A stretch of 32,860 nt of DNA, from the NCBI GenBank assembly GCA_039111535.1, contig JBCCIM010000054.1, forward strand, positions 1 through 32,860. Reading direction: 5' to 3'. Shown here piece by piece: positions 16,342-24,735 of the stretch (positions are counted from its first letter, which is position 1; each line of letters begins with the position of its first letter). The notes below the pieces were generated by a model that worked only from the letters and a program-made list of their open reading frames with translations, did no database searches and was not told the origin of the DNA. The DNA is from Bacteroidota bacterium (GTDB lineage: Bacteria > Bacteroidota > Rhodothermia > Rhodothermales > JAHQVL01). The position numbers and the translations under genes are program-made.

Positions 16342-16539
16342 ATGCAGGATATTTACACAAAATCTCTCAAAGAAGGCCTCACCGAATTGGAAGGATTGGA
16401 CCGCGACTACCTTGAAGCATCTCGTCGCCGGCTGTTCCTGATGCCTGAGGCAGAGCGGGAAGCTGTAGCAGAGGAGCACAAGCGCAAAGCAGCGCTCTAC
16501 TTTGAGCTCTACCGCACCGCACAGAACCTTTCTGTATAA
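16342..16539 (+). CDS. Small hypothetical protein, 65 aa
   Basis: ATG 16342 opens a 65-codon frame. The product is highly charged and predicted to be mostly alpha-helical (LTELEGLDRDYLEASRRRLF, then PEAEREAVAEEHKRKAALYF), with no signal peptide or membrane segment. The pattern of Leu/Ala with Glu/Lys/Arg looks like a helical hairpin. It has no recognised family. It lies alone after a 455 bp non-coding region and is convergent with an ABC permease gene. Codon use resembles its neighbours, which supports a real gene. Confidence 0.55.
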   Translation: MQDIYTKSLKEGLTELEGLDRDYLEASRRRLFLMPEAEREAVAEEHKRKAALYFELYRTAQNLSV

Positions 16540-16540
16540 A

Positions 16541-16656
16541 GGGCTGTGTCTGAAAACAACTTTGTAAGACTGATTCCTGAATCAAGGCCCACAACAGGCA
16601 TTTCGCCTTCGCTCAGGATCCGGCTTTGTCTCCGTTAGCTGTTGATTTTTCAGGCA
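16541..16656. repeat. Small foldback element between convergent genes
   Basis: TGTCTGAAAACAAC (16547-16560) is inversely repeated, with a two-base gap, in GTTGATTTTTCAGGCA (16641-16656). TGATTCCTGAATCA at 16571-16584 is a perfect inner hairpin of 6-bp arms. The words CCTGAATCA and AGGATCC also occur in the foldback element at 6567-6748, so the two may be related intergenic repeats. It may serve as a weak terminator for both flanking genes. Confidence 0.4.
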
Positions 16657-16664
16657 AAACCTAG

Positions 16665-17909
16665 CTACTCATAACGCAGCGACTCAACAGGATCGACGTT
16701 TGCAGCTTTGCGTGCCGGGAAGAAGCCGGCGAGTAATCCAATTACTGATAAGATGGCCACCGTGGTCATGGCAATTGGGGTGGAAATTTCAGGGTTGGCC
16801 AGGAATTGGAGCGCACCTTCCTTGTTGGGAATGCTTTGTATAGCAGTGACCACGGCATAGGAAAAGAGCAATCCAATAGCGCCACCTGATAGCGCAATCA
16901 GCAGCGACTCGAAGATGACCTGCAACTTGATATGATATTTACGAGCGCCGAGAGCCAGTTTGACACCAAACTCTCTCGTGCGCTCTTTTACTGTCACGTA
17001 CATGATGTTGGCCACGCCAACGCCCGCAAGGAGTAGCGTCAGGCCACCCACTACGCCGAGGAAGATCTGGATCCCGAGAAACACCTTGGCCCCTTCCTTT
17101 TCATTTTCGATAAAGTCCCAGATACCCAGTGCGCGTTCATCGCTTGCATCAAATTTGTGCCGTCGACCGAGTACGCGATACAACTCTTCTTTTACAGCCG
17201 GCGCAACATCAACGTTACTCGGACGGATCACCATGTGGTTGATGTACCGGTAACCGTAAATCGTTTCAAAAGTCTGTGATGGAATAATGGCGCGGTTGGC
17301 GTCAGGGCCATTGTTCATGCTCGTTTGCAGCTTGGGCTGCATAATGCCAATCACAGTGAATGGGAGCCCGTCGAGCAACACTTGTCCGCCTACAGGCTCC
17401 TGGTCGCCAAAGAGCCGGCCGGCAATTTCGTCACCAAGAAACAGGACGCGACGCTTCTGTGCTTCATCCTTCATGTTAAGGAAGCGTCCGCCAGCGGCAG
17501 GAAACATGCGCCGCATTTCTTCGAATGCCGGGCTCACGCCTTCCATATAGGCAGTGGTTTTGTTTTTACCCACCTGCAGCGATACTCCCCATCGACCATA
17601 AGAGACGCTGCCCATATCGATGCCGGGAATGGTTTTCTGTACAAGTGCCAGGTCGTCCCTGCGTAAACGGATGTTTCTGCCTTTGTCGAGGCCTTCATAG
17701 GGTAGGCTGGTTTCTCCTCCGTATACCTGAAAGATTTTGTCGCCGGCATTAAGCAGGCCATCTTGCATCGTTTTACCCAATCCTTCGCCAAAGGCAAGCA
17801 GCAAAACCACAGAAATGGTGCCCCAGGTGATGGCAAAGATGGTCAGGAACGCGCGTGTTTTCTGCGTGCGCAGGTCATTCCAGAATTCTTGCAGTAAGAT
17901 CTTCCACAT
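16665..17909 (-). CDS. MacB/FtsX-like ABC transporter permease
   Basis: This 414-residue inner-membrane protein has the MacB topology: one N-terminal helix (about 20-42, in TRAFLTIFAITWGTISVVLL), a MacB-type periplasmic core domain (about 45-260), then the FtsX domain with three helices (about 285-405). FtsX signatures are GVGVANIMYVTVKERTREFG, then VKLALGARK, and GFFPARKAANVDPVESLRYE at the C-terminus. There is no nucleotide-binding domain. It is the last gene of a three-gene minus-strand set (adaptor, permease, permease), 55 bp after the other permease, to which it is clearly paralogous. MacB-type systems move substrates or transmit mechanical force from a cytoplasmic ATPase to the periplasm; the substrate is unknown here. 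Confidence 0.92.
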   Translation of the reverse strand: MWKILLQEFWNDLRTQKTRAFLTIFAITWGTISVVLLLAFGEGLGKTMQDGLLNAGDKIFQVYGGETSLPYEGLDKGRNIRLRRDDLALVQKTIPGIDMGSVSYGRWGVSLQVGKNKTTAYMEGVSPAFEEMRRMFPAAGGRFLNMKDEAQKRRVLFLGDEIAGRLFGDQEPVGGQVLLDGLPFTVIGIMQPKLQTSMNNGPDANRAIIPSQTFETIYGYRYINHMVIRPSNVDVAPAVKEELYRVLGRRHKFDASDERALGIWDFIENEKEGAKVFLGIQIFLGVVGGLTLLLAGVGVANIMYVTVKERTREFGVKLALGARKYHIKLQVIFESLLIALSGGAIGLLFSYAVVTAIQSIPNKEGALQFLANPEISTPIAMTTVAILSVIGLLAGFFPARKAANVDPVESLRYE

Positions 17910-17964
17910 GGGATAGGGGTGTTATGGGTTACCGGTTAAGGTTTCTGGGAATTTTACAGTTTGT

Positions 17965-19194
17965 TTAGGTCCGCAGGCATTCTACCGGATCCAGTTGGGC
18001 TGCTTTGCGTGCCGGGAAGAAGCCGGCGAGTAACGCAATAAACGCGAGCAATGTCATGGTAACCAGGGCAACAAGCGGTGAAAGTTGTGGAATACCCACA
18101 AAGTCCTCAATGGGCAGGAACGAGATCCCTTTGATCAGCAGCATGGCCAGCATAAAGCCAAGCGCTGCTCCCATACCCACAATCAGAAAAGTCTCCAGGA
18201 AAAACTGGAAAAGGATATCACGGCTTGTTGCGCCAACCGACCGTTTGATCCCAATTTCTTTGGTGCGTTCACGGACAACCACGTACATGATGTTGGCAAC
18301 CCCAATACCACCTACGGTGAGGGTAAAGCTGCCGATGATGCCCATGAAAATGTTGAACCCGAGGAAGAAGTTTTTCAGGAATACGTCCGCTTCGTTCGTG
18401 TCCCACACTCCGAGGGCATCGTCATCATCCGGATTGAATCTGTTGCGCCGGCCCATTACTTCCATTAGCCGCCGTTCAACCTGCGCCGTCATATCCGGAT
18501 CGCTGGGGCGATAGATGATATTGTTGATGTACCGATCGCCAAACATGGTGCGGTAAGTGCTCGCGGGGATAAACACACGGTCGCTGTCGCGCGAATTGTA
18601 CGAAGAGTTCTGGGTTTTGGGCTGCATTTGCCCAATGACCGTAAACGGCGTTTCTCCGATCATAACCTGTTGTCCAACGGCAGTTGAATCGCCAAAGAGC
18701 AGGTTTTTGATTTCATTTCCCAGCATCACCACACGCCGGCGCTTCTGCATGTCGATTTCGTTTATAAACCGACCGCCGGGTTCAGCTATGATGTTTCGCA
18801 TATCCGCATACACCGGGTAGATACCGGTGACAGCCGGCGACGTGGCTGACCGCCCTTTGCGAATGGTGGTGTAGTTCAGGTACTCCGGACTAATCTGATA
18901 AATTTCAGGAATCTCTGAATCCAGTACGGGGACATCTTCTTCACGAAGATTAATTCGCCGTCCGTCCGGGAAGCCTTCGTAAGGCATGGTTGTGCGACCG
19001 CCAAAGACAACGACGATGCCGTCTCCCATGCCGTGCATGTTTTTCTTGGACTGTTTTTCCAGGCCAACCCCAAAAGCGAGCAAAACAACAACAGCCACCG
19101 TACCCCAGGTAATCCCGAGGATGGTGAGTGCTGTTCTAAGCTTCTGGGATCTAAGATCCTGAAAGAACTGGGAAAGGGTGGTGAATAGACGCAT
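17965..19194 (-). CDS. MacB/FtsX-like ABC transporter permease
   Basis: The chosen start is ATG 19194 (MRLFTTLSQFFQDLRSQKLR); a TTG 11 codons upstream is unnecessary. The 409-residue protein has an N-terminal helix (TALTILGITWGTVAVVVLLA), a MacB-like periplasmic domain (about 50-260) and a three-helix FtsX domain with GGIGVANIMYVVVRERTKEI, then GIKRSVGATSRDI, and the end GFFPARKAAQLDPVECLRT. It is the sister of the next gene downstream; the two probably form a heterodimer. It lies 88 bp after the adaptor gene. No ATP-binding subunit is encoded in between or beside it. Confidence 0.92.
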   Translation of the reverse strand: MRLFTTLSQFFQDLRSQKLRTALTILGITWGTVAVVVLLAFGVGLEKQSKKNMHGMGDGIVVVFGGRTTMPYEGFPDGRRINLREEDVPVLDSEIPEIYQISPEYLNYTTIRKGRSATSPAVTGIYPVYADMRNIIAEPGGRFINEIDMQKRRRVVMLGNEIKNLLFGDSTAVGQQVMIGETPFTVIGQMQPKTQNSSYNSRDSDRVFIPASTYRTMFGDRYINNIIYRPSDPDMTAQVERRLMEVMGRRNRFNPDDDDALGVWDTNEADVFLKNFFLGFNIFMGIIGSFTLTVGGIGVANIMYVVVRERTKEIGIKRSVGATSRDILFQFFLETFLIVGMGAALGFMLAMLLIKGISFLPIEDFVGIPQLSPLVALVTMTLLAFIALLAGFFPARKAAQLDPVECLRT

Positions 19195-19282
19195 GTCGAA
19201 TGCTGATTTTCGCGTGCCGAATGCCAATTGGGTTTAAAAGATGGGGAGCGCCCCGGGCAAGCCACTTGGCGCTTGTTCTTCG

Positions 19283-20416
19283 CTACTCAATTACTTTTGG
19301 TGGCTTCTCACGGACACGTACACCTTCTTCGAGCCCGGACAGCACTTCGATGCTGATGGCATCGCTCAATCCGGTTTCAATAATGCGTTCTTCGAGGGAA
19401 TTGTCAGCCAGCAGGATATTCACCCGTGCCGTATCGTTGGCAAAGTCGATCACGCGTTCTGGAATCAACAATACCTGCTCGCGTTTCTCGATAATGATTT
19501 CTGCGTTGGCTGAGTAGCCAGCGCGGAGAATCACTTCTTTCGGATTCCCTTCTGGCATGAGCAGGTCCTTTTCTGTAGCGCTCAGGATTTCAAGCTCAAC
19601 CGGGAATACCGTTGAATTGTCTTCTTTTTCAGCTTTGAGCCAAATTTTAGCAAGAATGCCGGCGACTGTTGCGCTTGGCAGGGCGCCTACCTTGATGTCG
19701 GTATTCATGCCTTCCTCCAGCCGGCCTACGTCAATTTCGTCTACGGTGCCCCGGAAGATCAGGTCGTCCATGTTTGCCATGGTCATCAATACCGTACCCT
19801 CCTGGAAGGAGGTCAGCGGGACAATGTTGTCACCGATTTCAACCATTTTGTCGAGAATAAACCCGCTCACAGGCGCCCGAACAACAGATTCGAATACACC
19901 TTTTTCTGTTGATACCTGTCCCTTTTTCAAGAGCTCAAGAGCTTCCTGTGCCATCTGAACCTGCAACTTGGCTTCGTCGTAGCTCCGCGCGGCGCGCTCA
20001 TAATCCTGGTTGGAAATGAGTTGCTTGTCGTGCAGGGCTTTCTGGCGGTCATATTCCATTTTCAGGTTGCGCACTTCAAGCTCGCGTAATTCAATTTGCC
20101 GCTCTGCGTCAACGAGCTCTTTGGGGGTCGGCGTTGGCCTGATTTCGAGCAGCGGGTCGCCGGCGCGGACAAAGTCACCTACATCAGCAAACTGGCGCTT
20201 GGCAACACCTGAGAATTGAGATTTTACGCTGACTTCTACCCGTGGCTCAATGGTGCCAACAGCCAGCGCTTTGTCTACGATATCACCGCGCTCAACGGTG
20301 ATGTGGGGAATTTCTTCTTCGCCGTCCTTGTTGTTATTGTTGTAAGCATAAACAGATGCGGCCGCGATGGCACCAACAACAAGCAGGGTAAGTACAATTT
20401 TGCCTGTACGCTTCAT
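19283..20416 (-). CDS. MacA/HlyD-like periplasmic adaptor protein
   Basis: This 377-residue membrane-fusion protein starts at ATG 20416 with an N-terminal anchor (KIVLTLLVVGAIAAASVYAY). A lipoyl-like half motif (residues about 45-95, VKSQFSGVAKRQFADVGDFV) is followed by an alpha-hairpin (about 100-165, rich in Glu/Leu/Lys heptads) and the second lipoyl half (VVRAPVSGFILDKMVEIGDN). A beta-barrel and membrane-proximal domain complete it. It would bridge the inner-membrane ABC permeases to an outer-membrane channel. It is the first gene of the adaptor-permease-permease set. No TolC-like partner is in this operon; the one at 21990-23486 belongs to the divergent RND operon but might be shared (inference). 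Confidence 0.92.
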   Translation of the reverse strand: MKRTGKIVLTLLVVGAIAAASVYAYNNNNKDGEEEIPHITVERGDIVDKALAVGTIEPRVEVSVKSQFSGVAKRQFADVGDFVRAGDPLLEIRPTPTPKELVDAERQIELRELEVRNLKMEYDRQKALHDKQLISNQDYERAARSYDEAKLQVQMAQEALELLKKGQVSTEKGVFESVVRAPVSGFILDKMVEIGDNIVPLTSFQEGTVLMTMANMDDLIFRGTVDEIDVGRLEEGMNTDIKVGALPSATVAGILAKIWLKAEKEDNSTVFPVELEILSATEKDLLMPEGNPKEVILRAGYSANAEIIIEKREQVLLIPERVIDFANDTARVNILLADNSLEERIIETGLSDAISIEVLSGLEEGVRVREKPPKVIE

Positions 20417-20579
20417 ACTGATCTCGGTGGAGGTTGGGGTGATAGCGCGCTCCGGGGTTCAGAGAGCGGGCTTTTTGTATCAGTTTTGAAGCCTATACGG
20501 CTGCTGCAGAAAAAGTGTTACGCTGTAGTGCTATGTTTTTAGCAGCCCTGGATCTACCTCACCACACCAGTACATGAAA

Positions 20580-21107
20580 TCACCCCGCTTCGATTTTTGC
20601 TATAATCCCGAGGTGGTGGCGCTTGTGGTTTTGCATAAATCGCAGCCATTCCAGTGCTGTCAGTGGCCCAAAAAAGAGGTGCGGGAAAAGGCGCGGGATT
20701 CCTTCGAGTTCATCAAGCAGCGGTTCTACACGTGTGATTGCTTTGGTCATGCGGCCCCAATCCCGTTTGAGGAGTCCATGGTCCAAATTGTCTGGTGGTC
20801 GGACTTGCTCGGGCGCAGTTCGTCCTCCTGGCACTTTCCCTTCATAGATCACTTGCAACCGTTCCGGAATGCCTGCTAATGTGTCGTCACCCAGCCGGCC
20901 GCTGTGTAATCGCTCGATCAGTCGGGGGATGGAGCCGTGCGCGAGCGCCAGATGGTACAGGTGATGCCCGATAGACCAGCCCGAAACTGCTGCTTTTACC
21001 TCGAATAATTTTTCTGCTGGCCACGCCACGTAACCGGCGCCTTGCTCTACCAGGGATTGCAGGGCTGCATAATTCTCGTGCGGTTCCAGACTCGGATCAT
21101 ATGCCAT
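20580..21107 (-). CDS. DinB-fold putative metal-dependent protein
   Basis: This 175-residue protein matches the DinB/YfiT four-helix-bundle superfamily by its His pattern. SGWSIGHHLYHLALAH (His48, His49, His52, His57) and NHKRHHLGII (His161, His164, His165) can provide the three-histidine metal site of this fold. Family members include thiol-S-transferases such as bacillithiol and mycothiol enzymes, and stress-induced proteins of unknown activity. There is no signal peptide, so it is cytoplasmic. It lies 163 bp upstream of the adaptor gene on the same strand and is divergent from tetR, so it could be the first gene of the efflux operon or a separate unit. A detoxification role beside efflux genes is an inference. 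Confidence 0.8.
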   Translation of the reverse strand: MAYDPSLEPHENYAALQSLVEQGAGYVAWPAEKLFEVKAAVSGWSIGHHLYHLALAHGSIPRLIERLHSGRLGDDTLAGIPERLQVIYEGKVPGGRTAPEQVRPPDNLDHGLLKRDWGRMTKAITRVEPLLDELEGIPRLFPHLFFGPLTALEWLRFMQNHKRHHLGIIAKIEAG

Positions 21108-21306
21108 AGCTACGCTCAGTTCTTCTTGATCTATTAGGTTAGCTCGCGCTTCCAGTTTACGCGAATCAGCGCAGGGAAAATATCGAATGTGCCACTGAAT
21201 AACACCTCTGATAAAAAATTATCCTCCGGCTGCAACTTCTTTATTGTACTCCTGTACAACCGTTGACAAAGTGTCAATGAGTTGATTCGGAGTAACCTGT
21301 AAACCC
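21108..21306. promoter_or_regulatory. Divergent control region, DinB-fold gene / tetR
   Basis: This 199 bp region must carry the promoters of the minus-strand DinB-fold gene and of the plus-strand tetR gene. A palindromic operator candidate lies at 21261-21280 near the tetR start. No matching palindrome is seen near the DinB-fold start. Confidence 0.5.
21261..21280. promoter_or_regulatory. TetR operator candidate 1
   Basis: CGTTGACAAAGTGTCAATGA contains the palindrome TTGACA-AAG-TGTCAA. It lies 26 bp before the tetR ATG at 21307. The same 20-base word with three changes recurs before the tolC gene at 21967-21986. Autoregulation by TetR proteins through palindromes near their own start is the rule for the family. 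Confidence 0.75.
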
Positions 21307-21951
21307 ATGTTAATGTCTACCCTTGAGCGCCGGCAAGAAGAGAAAGAACAGCGTCGAAATGATATTATCGATGCTGCTGAGGTTGTGTTCGCGCAAAAGG
21401 GTGTTGACAAGGCAACCATGGCTGATGTGGCAAAAGAAGCGCGGTTGAGCCGAGGTTTGATTTATTTTTATTTCAAAGATAAAGAAGATCTGTATCTGGC
21501 TATTATGGTACGCGCATCGCGCGGATTGCGGGAGGCTTTTGAACAGGCAGTTACAGATGAGATGCGGGGATTCGAAAAAATTACGGCGATGGGGCGTGCT
21601 TATGTGCGTTTTTCCAAAGAGCAGCCGGCCTACTTCCATGCGTTAACCGAGTTTGAGACCCGCACCATTAACTTTGAAGAGCCTATCGAGAGCGAAGTCG
21701 CCTGCCTGGCTGAGGGTAATAAAGTGCTTGAACTGATGGCACGCGTAATTGCTGAAGGGATGCAGGATGGGTCAATTCGTCAAGATATTGGTGATCCGAT
21801 GAAAGCCAGTGTTTGCCTCTGGGGATTCACACATGGGATCATTCAAATTGTGGCAAAAAAGCAAGACATGTTCACGCATGTACTGCAGGTTGATCCGGAT
21901 GCATTGATTACACAGGCGTTTGATATGATGGAACGCTCACTGGCATCTTAA
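21307..21951 (+). CDS. TetR/AcrR-family transcriptional repressor
   Basis: This 214-residue protein starts at ATG 21307 or 21313. The TetR_N helix-turn-helix spans about residues 15-65 (RRNDIIDAAEVVFAQKGVDK, then TMADVAKEARLSRGLIYFYF and KDKEDLY), a textbook match. The all-helical C-terminal part should bind the inducer and dimerise. It is the first gene of a plus-strand set with a TolC-like channel, an adaptor and an RND permease, with a 38 bp gap to tolC. Two near-identical palindromes, before its own gene and before tolC, suggest that it represses itself and the pump until a pump substrate binds (inference from family behaviour). Confidence 0.95.
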   Translation: MLMSTLERRQEEKEQRRNDIIDAAEVVFAQKGVDKATMADVAKEARLSRGLIYFYFKDKEDLYLAIMVRASRGLREAFEQAVTDEMRGFEKITAMGRAYVRFSKEQPAYFHALTEFETRTINFEEPIESEVACLAEGNKVLELMARVIAEGMQDGSIRQDIGDPMKASVCLWGFTHGIIQIVAKKQDMFTHVLQVDPDALITQAFDMMERSLAS

Positions 21952-21966
21952 AAAATTTGTCCTACC

Positions 21967-21986
21967 CGTTGACAAAACGTCAATAA
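21967..21986. promoter_or_regulatory. TetR operator candidate 2
   Basis: CGTTGACAAAACGTCAATAA matches operator candidate 1 at 17 of 20 positions and keeps TTGAC and GTCAA in inverted order. It ends three bases before the annotated tolC ATG, so a bound dimer would block the start region. If the true start is the ATG at 22008, the site sits more normally in the leader. Confidence 0.75.
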
Positions 21987-21989
21987 CTG

Positions 21990-23486
21990 ATGAAACGTCA
22001 AGAATTAATGATTTGCTTATATAGAACAGGCCGCCCACTGGCTTTTAGCATCTGGTTTGCGGGCCTCTTTGTATACACTTTTTTGTTCACGGCACCGGCT
22101 GTTTATGGACAAGAAAGTCCACTTGATGACTACTTACGCGAGGGGTTAACCAACAACCTGTCGCTCCAGGAACAGCAATTCGACGTTGAAAAGAGTTTTC
22201 GCGCGATGGATGAAGCCCGTGGCCTCTTTTTTCCTGAAGTGAGCATCGAAGCACGTTACTCACGCGCCGGCGGCGGGCGGCAGATTTCGTTTCCTGTAGG
22301 CGACTTGCTCAACCCGGTTTATAATACGCTTAACGACATGCTGTCGCAGCAGGGAGAGCTCCCAATCTTTCCACAACTGGAAAATCAGGATATCGGATTT
22401 TTGCGGGATCGCGAACAGGAAAGTAAAATCCGATTGATTCAACCGCTGTTCCAGCCGGCTATTCTACATAACTATCGGTTGCAGCAGCATTTGCTGGGTT
22501 CGCAAGAAGCTGCACTGGATGCCTACAAGCAGTTGCTGATGCGCGATATAAAGGTGGCCTATTACAACTACTTGAAGGCTGAGAAAGCCACAGGGATTCT
22601 TGATGCTGCCCGTGACCTCGTGGATGAAAACCTGCGGGTTAACGAACGGCTTGTTGAATACGACAAAGCAACCCAGGATGCCGTTTATCGCGCACGGGCT
22701 GAGATGCTGGCTGTAGCCCAACAGCAACGAGAGTCGGTGAAGAACAAGGATCTGGCGCAGTCTTATTTCAATTTCTTGCTCAATCGGCCATTTGAAGAAA
22801 ACATTGATCAGGCAGATGAGGGCCTGTTGATGGCTGCTGTGGAGGCGCCGGCCGCGCGGCTGATTCCTGCTTCTGCTACCGTTACTACACCGTCAGCCCA
22901 GGCAGCTTTCACCCGGCTTGCGCTGCAAAACCGCTATGAGCTAAAACAACTTGAAGCCGCCATCAGCGCTTCGAATGCTGCGGTGAACATCTCAAAAAGT
23001 GATCTGCTGCCCGGCGTTGCGTTTGCACTCGATCTTGGGATCCAGGGATCTTCTTATGGTTTTGCCGGCGACCAGTCCTTTTACATGGCCTCGGTGGTAT
23101 TTAGCTGGAAATTGTTCAATGGCTTCCAGAACCGCAACCGGATACAACAGGCGCGCATCGAAAGCCAAAAACTTACTACGCAGCACGAGGCGCTGCAACA
23201 GCAGATCAAACTGCAGGTGCAGGAAGCGTTCGACAATCTTGAGGTTGCCCGCGAGTCGTATTTGACGGCACAACAGCGGTTGACAGCTTCTTCGGAAGGG
23301 TACCGGCTGGTTTCTCGGCGGTACGACGAGGGGATGGCCAATCAGGTAACGTTCCTTGACGCACGTACCACGCTTACCGAAGCAGAAATCAACCTCAACC
23401 TCACACGCTATGACGTTCTGATCCGCATGGCGGAATTGGAATATGCGGTCGCTGTAAACCAGGCCCCGGAATCGGCCAACCCCTAA
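21990..23486 (+). CDS. TolC-family outer-membrane efflux channel
   Basis: This 498-residue outer-membrane protein has two OEP repeats. The signal peptide runs to about residue 41 (FAGLFVYTFLFTAPAVYGQ). ATG 22008 (MICLYRTGRPLAFSIW) is an alternative start that would leave room between the operator and the gene. The mature protein has long coiled-coil helices (DAYKQLLMRDIKVAYYNYLK and LTTQHEALQQQIKLQVQEAF) and short beta-strands, and ends with the family pattern DEGMANQVTFLDARTTLTEA. As a trimer it would form the outer-membrane and periplasmic duct for the RND pump encoded just downstream, and could also serve the ABC system upstream. Confidence 0.93.
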   Translation: MKRQELMICLYRTGRPLAFSIWFAGLFVYTFLFTAPAVYGQESPLDDYLREGLTNNLSLQEQQFDVEKSFRAMDEARGLFFPEVSIEARYSRAGGGRQISFPVGDLLNPVYNTLNDMLSQQGELPIFPQLENQDIGFLRDREQESKIRLIQPLFQPAILHNYRLQQHLLGSQEAALDAYKQLLMRDIKVAYYNYLKAEKATGILDAARDLVDENLRVNERLVEYDKATQDAVYRARAEMLAVAQQQRESVKNKDLAQSYFNFLLNRPFEENIDQADEGLLMAAVEAPAARLIPASATVTTPSAQAAFTRLALQNRYELKQLEAAISASNAAVNISKSDLLPGVAFALDLGIQGSSYGFAGDQSFYMASVVFSWKLFNGFQNRNRIQQARIESQKLTTQHEALQQQIKLQVQEAFDNLEVARESYLTAQQRLTASSEGYRLVSRRYDEGMANQVTFLDARTTLTEAEINLNLTRYDVLIRMAELEYAVAVNQAPESANP

Positions 23487-23521
23487 TCACCTTTCTATAT
23501 AAATTGCCAACCCATACCATC

Positions 23522-24655
23522 ATGAAAACCCTGGTCAATCTCATACATCGCGTATCTGGTCTTCCAAAAAACCACGCTGCTCATTTGACGGCTAGACAAT
23601 CTTGGACTGTTGCTGTAGTACTGATTGTACTCGGTGGCAGTTTTGCTGCGGGTTGTGGTCAGGATGTGGATGCCGGTGCTACTGCTACAACTGTTGCACC
23701 AGTAAACATCTTTGTCCAAGACGTGAGCAAGGAAAAGCGTGCACTACCCATTCGTTCGAGCGGCCGGCTGGCAACCAAGGCTGAAGTTCGGTTATCCTTC
23801 AAAATTGGCGGGTATATCGAACGGGTTTTTGTGGATGAAGGCCGGCGTGTGAAAAAGGGGACCCGCCTGGCGCGACTCAACCTGTCTGAAATTGATGCGC
23901 AGGTCTTACAGGCAAAAAGCGGGGTAGAAAAAGCCACCCGCGATCTGGAGCGAGCTGAAGGTTTGTACACAGACTCGGTAGCGACCCTGGAGCAGGTACA
24001 AGATGCGCGCACGGCCCTGGATGTGGCTGCTGCAAATCTGAAAATTGCCGATTTCAACCGGGCGTACGCAGAAATCTACGCGCCGGCGAGCGGCCGCATC
24101 TTGAAACGCACAGCTGAAGCGGGTGAATTGGTGGGTCCCGGACAACCGATTTATCTCTTTGGCGCGGATCGGGGTGGATGGGTTGTCCGCGTCGGCTTGG
24201 CCGATCAAGACATTGTTAAGCTGGCCATTGGCGACTCAGCATCGCTGTCGTTTGATGCTTATCCGGATGAGCAGTTCAAAGGGACGGTGACGGAGCTTGC
24301 GGATGCAGCTGATCCGATGAGTGGTACCTTCGAAGTAGAAATTGCGGTCAACGACCCGATGAATCTGCTCAAGTCCGGGTTTATTGCACGCGTAGATGTT
24401 TATCCATCTCGGGGTGAATCGCTGTACTTCTTGCCCATCGAAGCCCTGGTTGAAGGAAATGGCGAAGAGGGGATTGTGTATGTGTACGACGAGAATGAAA
24501 ACAAGGCGCGAAAAATTCCTGTGCAAATTGAGCGGATGCTGGATGCCGAAATTGCTGTGTCTGGCGATCTTGGCGGATACACGCAAATCGTTACGGAAGG
24601 TGCGGCTTTTATAAACGGTGACGGCCCTGTCCGGGTGATGCCGGCCACAGAGTAG
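23522..24655 (+). CDS. RND efflux periplasmic adaptor, lipoprotein
   Basis: The chosen start is ATG 23522; an in-frame TTG at 23504 is not needed. This 377-residue membrane-fusion protein has a signal ending in a lipobox (GGSFAAGC, Cys45), so it should be lipid-anchored in the periplasm like AcrA. The order is barrel strand and lipoyl half (KIGGYIERVFVDEGRRVKKG), a short alpha-hairpin (about residues 120-175), the second lipoyl half (EIYAPASGRILKRTAEAGEL), a beta-barrel (about 210-290) and a membrane-proximal domain. The 35 bp gap after tolC and 80 bp before the permease support one operon. It couples the RND permease to the TolC-like channel. Confidence 0.94.
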   Translation: MKTLVNLIHRVSGLPKNHAAHLTARQSWTVAVVLIVLGGSFAAGCGQDVDAGATATTVAPVNIFVQDVSKEKRALPIRSSGRLATKAEVRLSFKIGGYIERVFVDEGRRVKKGTRLARLNLSEIDAQVLQAKSGVEKATRDLERAEGLYTDSVATLEQVQDARTALDVAAANLKIADFNRAYAEIYAPASGRILKRTAEAGELVGPGQPIYLFGADRGGWVVRVGLADQDIVKLAIGDSASLSFDAYPDEQFKGTVTELADAADPMSGTFEVEIAVNDPMNLLKSGFIARVDVYPSRGESLYFLPIEALVEGNGEEGIVYVYDENENKARKIPVQIERMLDAEIAVSGDLGGYTQIVTEGAAFINGDGPVRVMPATE

Positions 24656-24735
24656 CCGTTTGCCATTTCCCAAATTGTGCACGCCAGATTGTGCCGGCCC
24701 ATTCATATAACGACAACTTTTGCAGATAAAGCACC

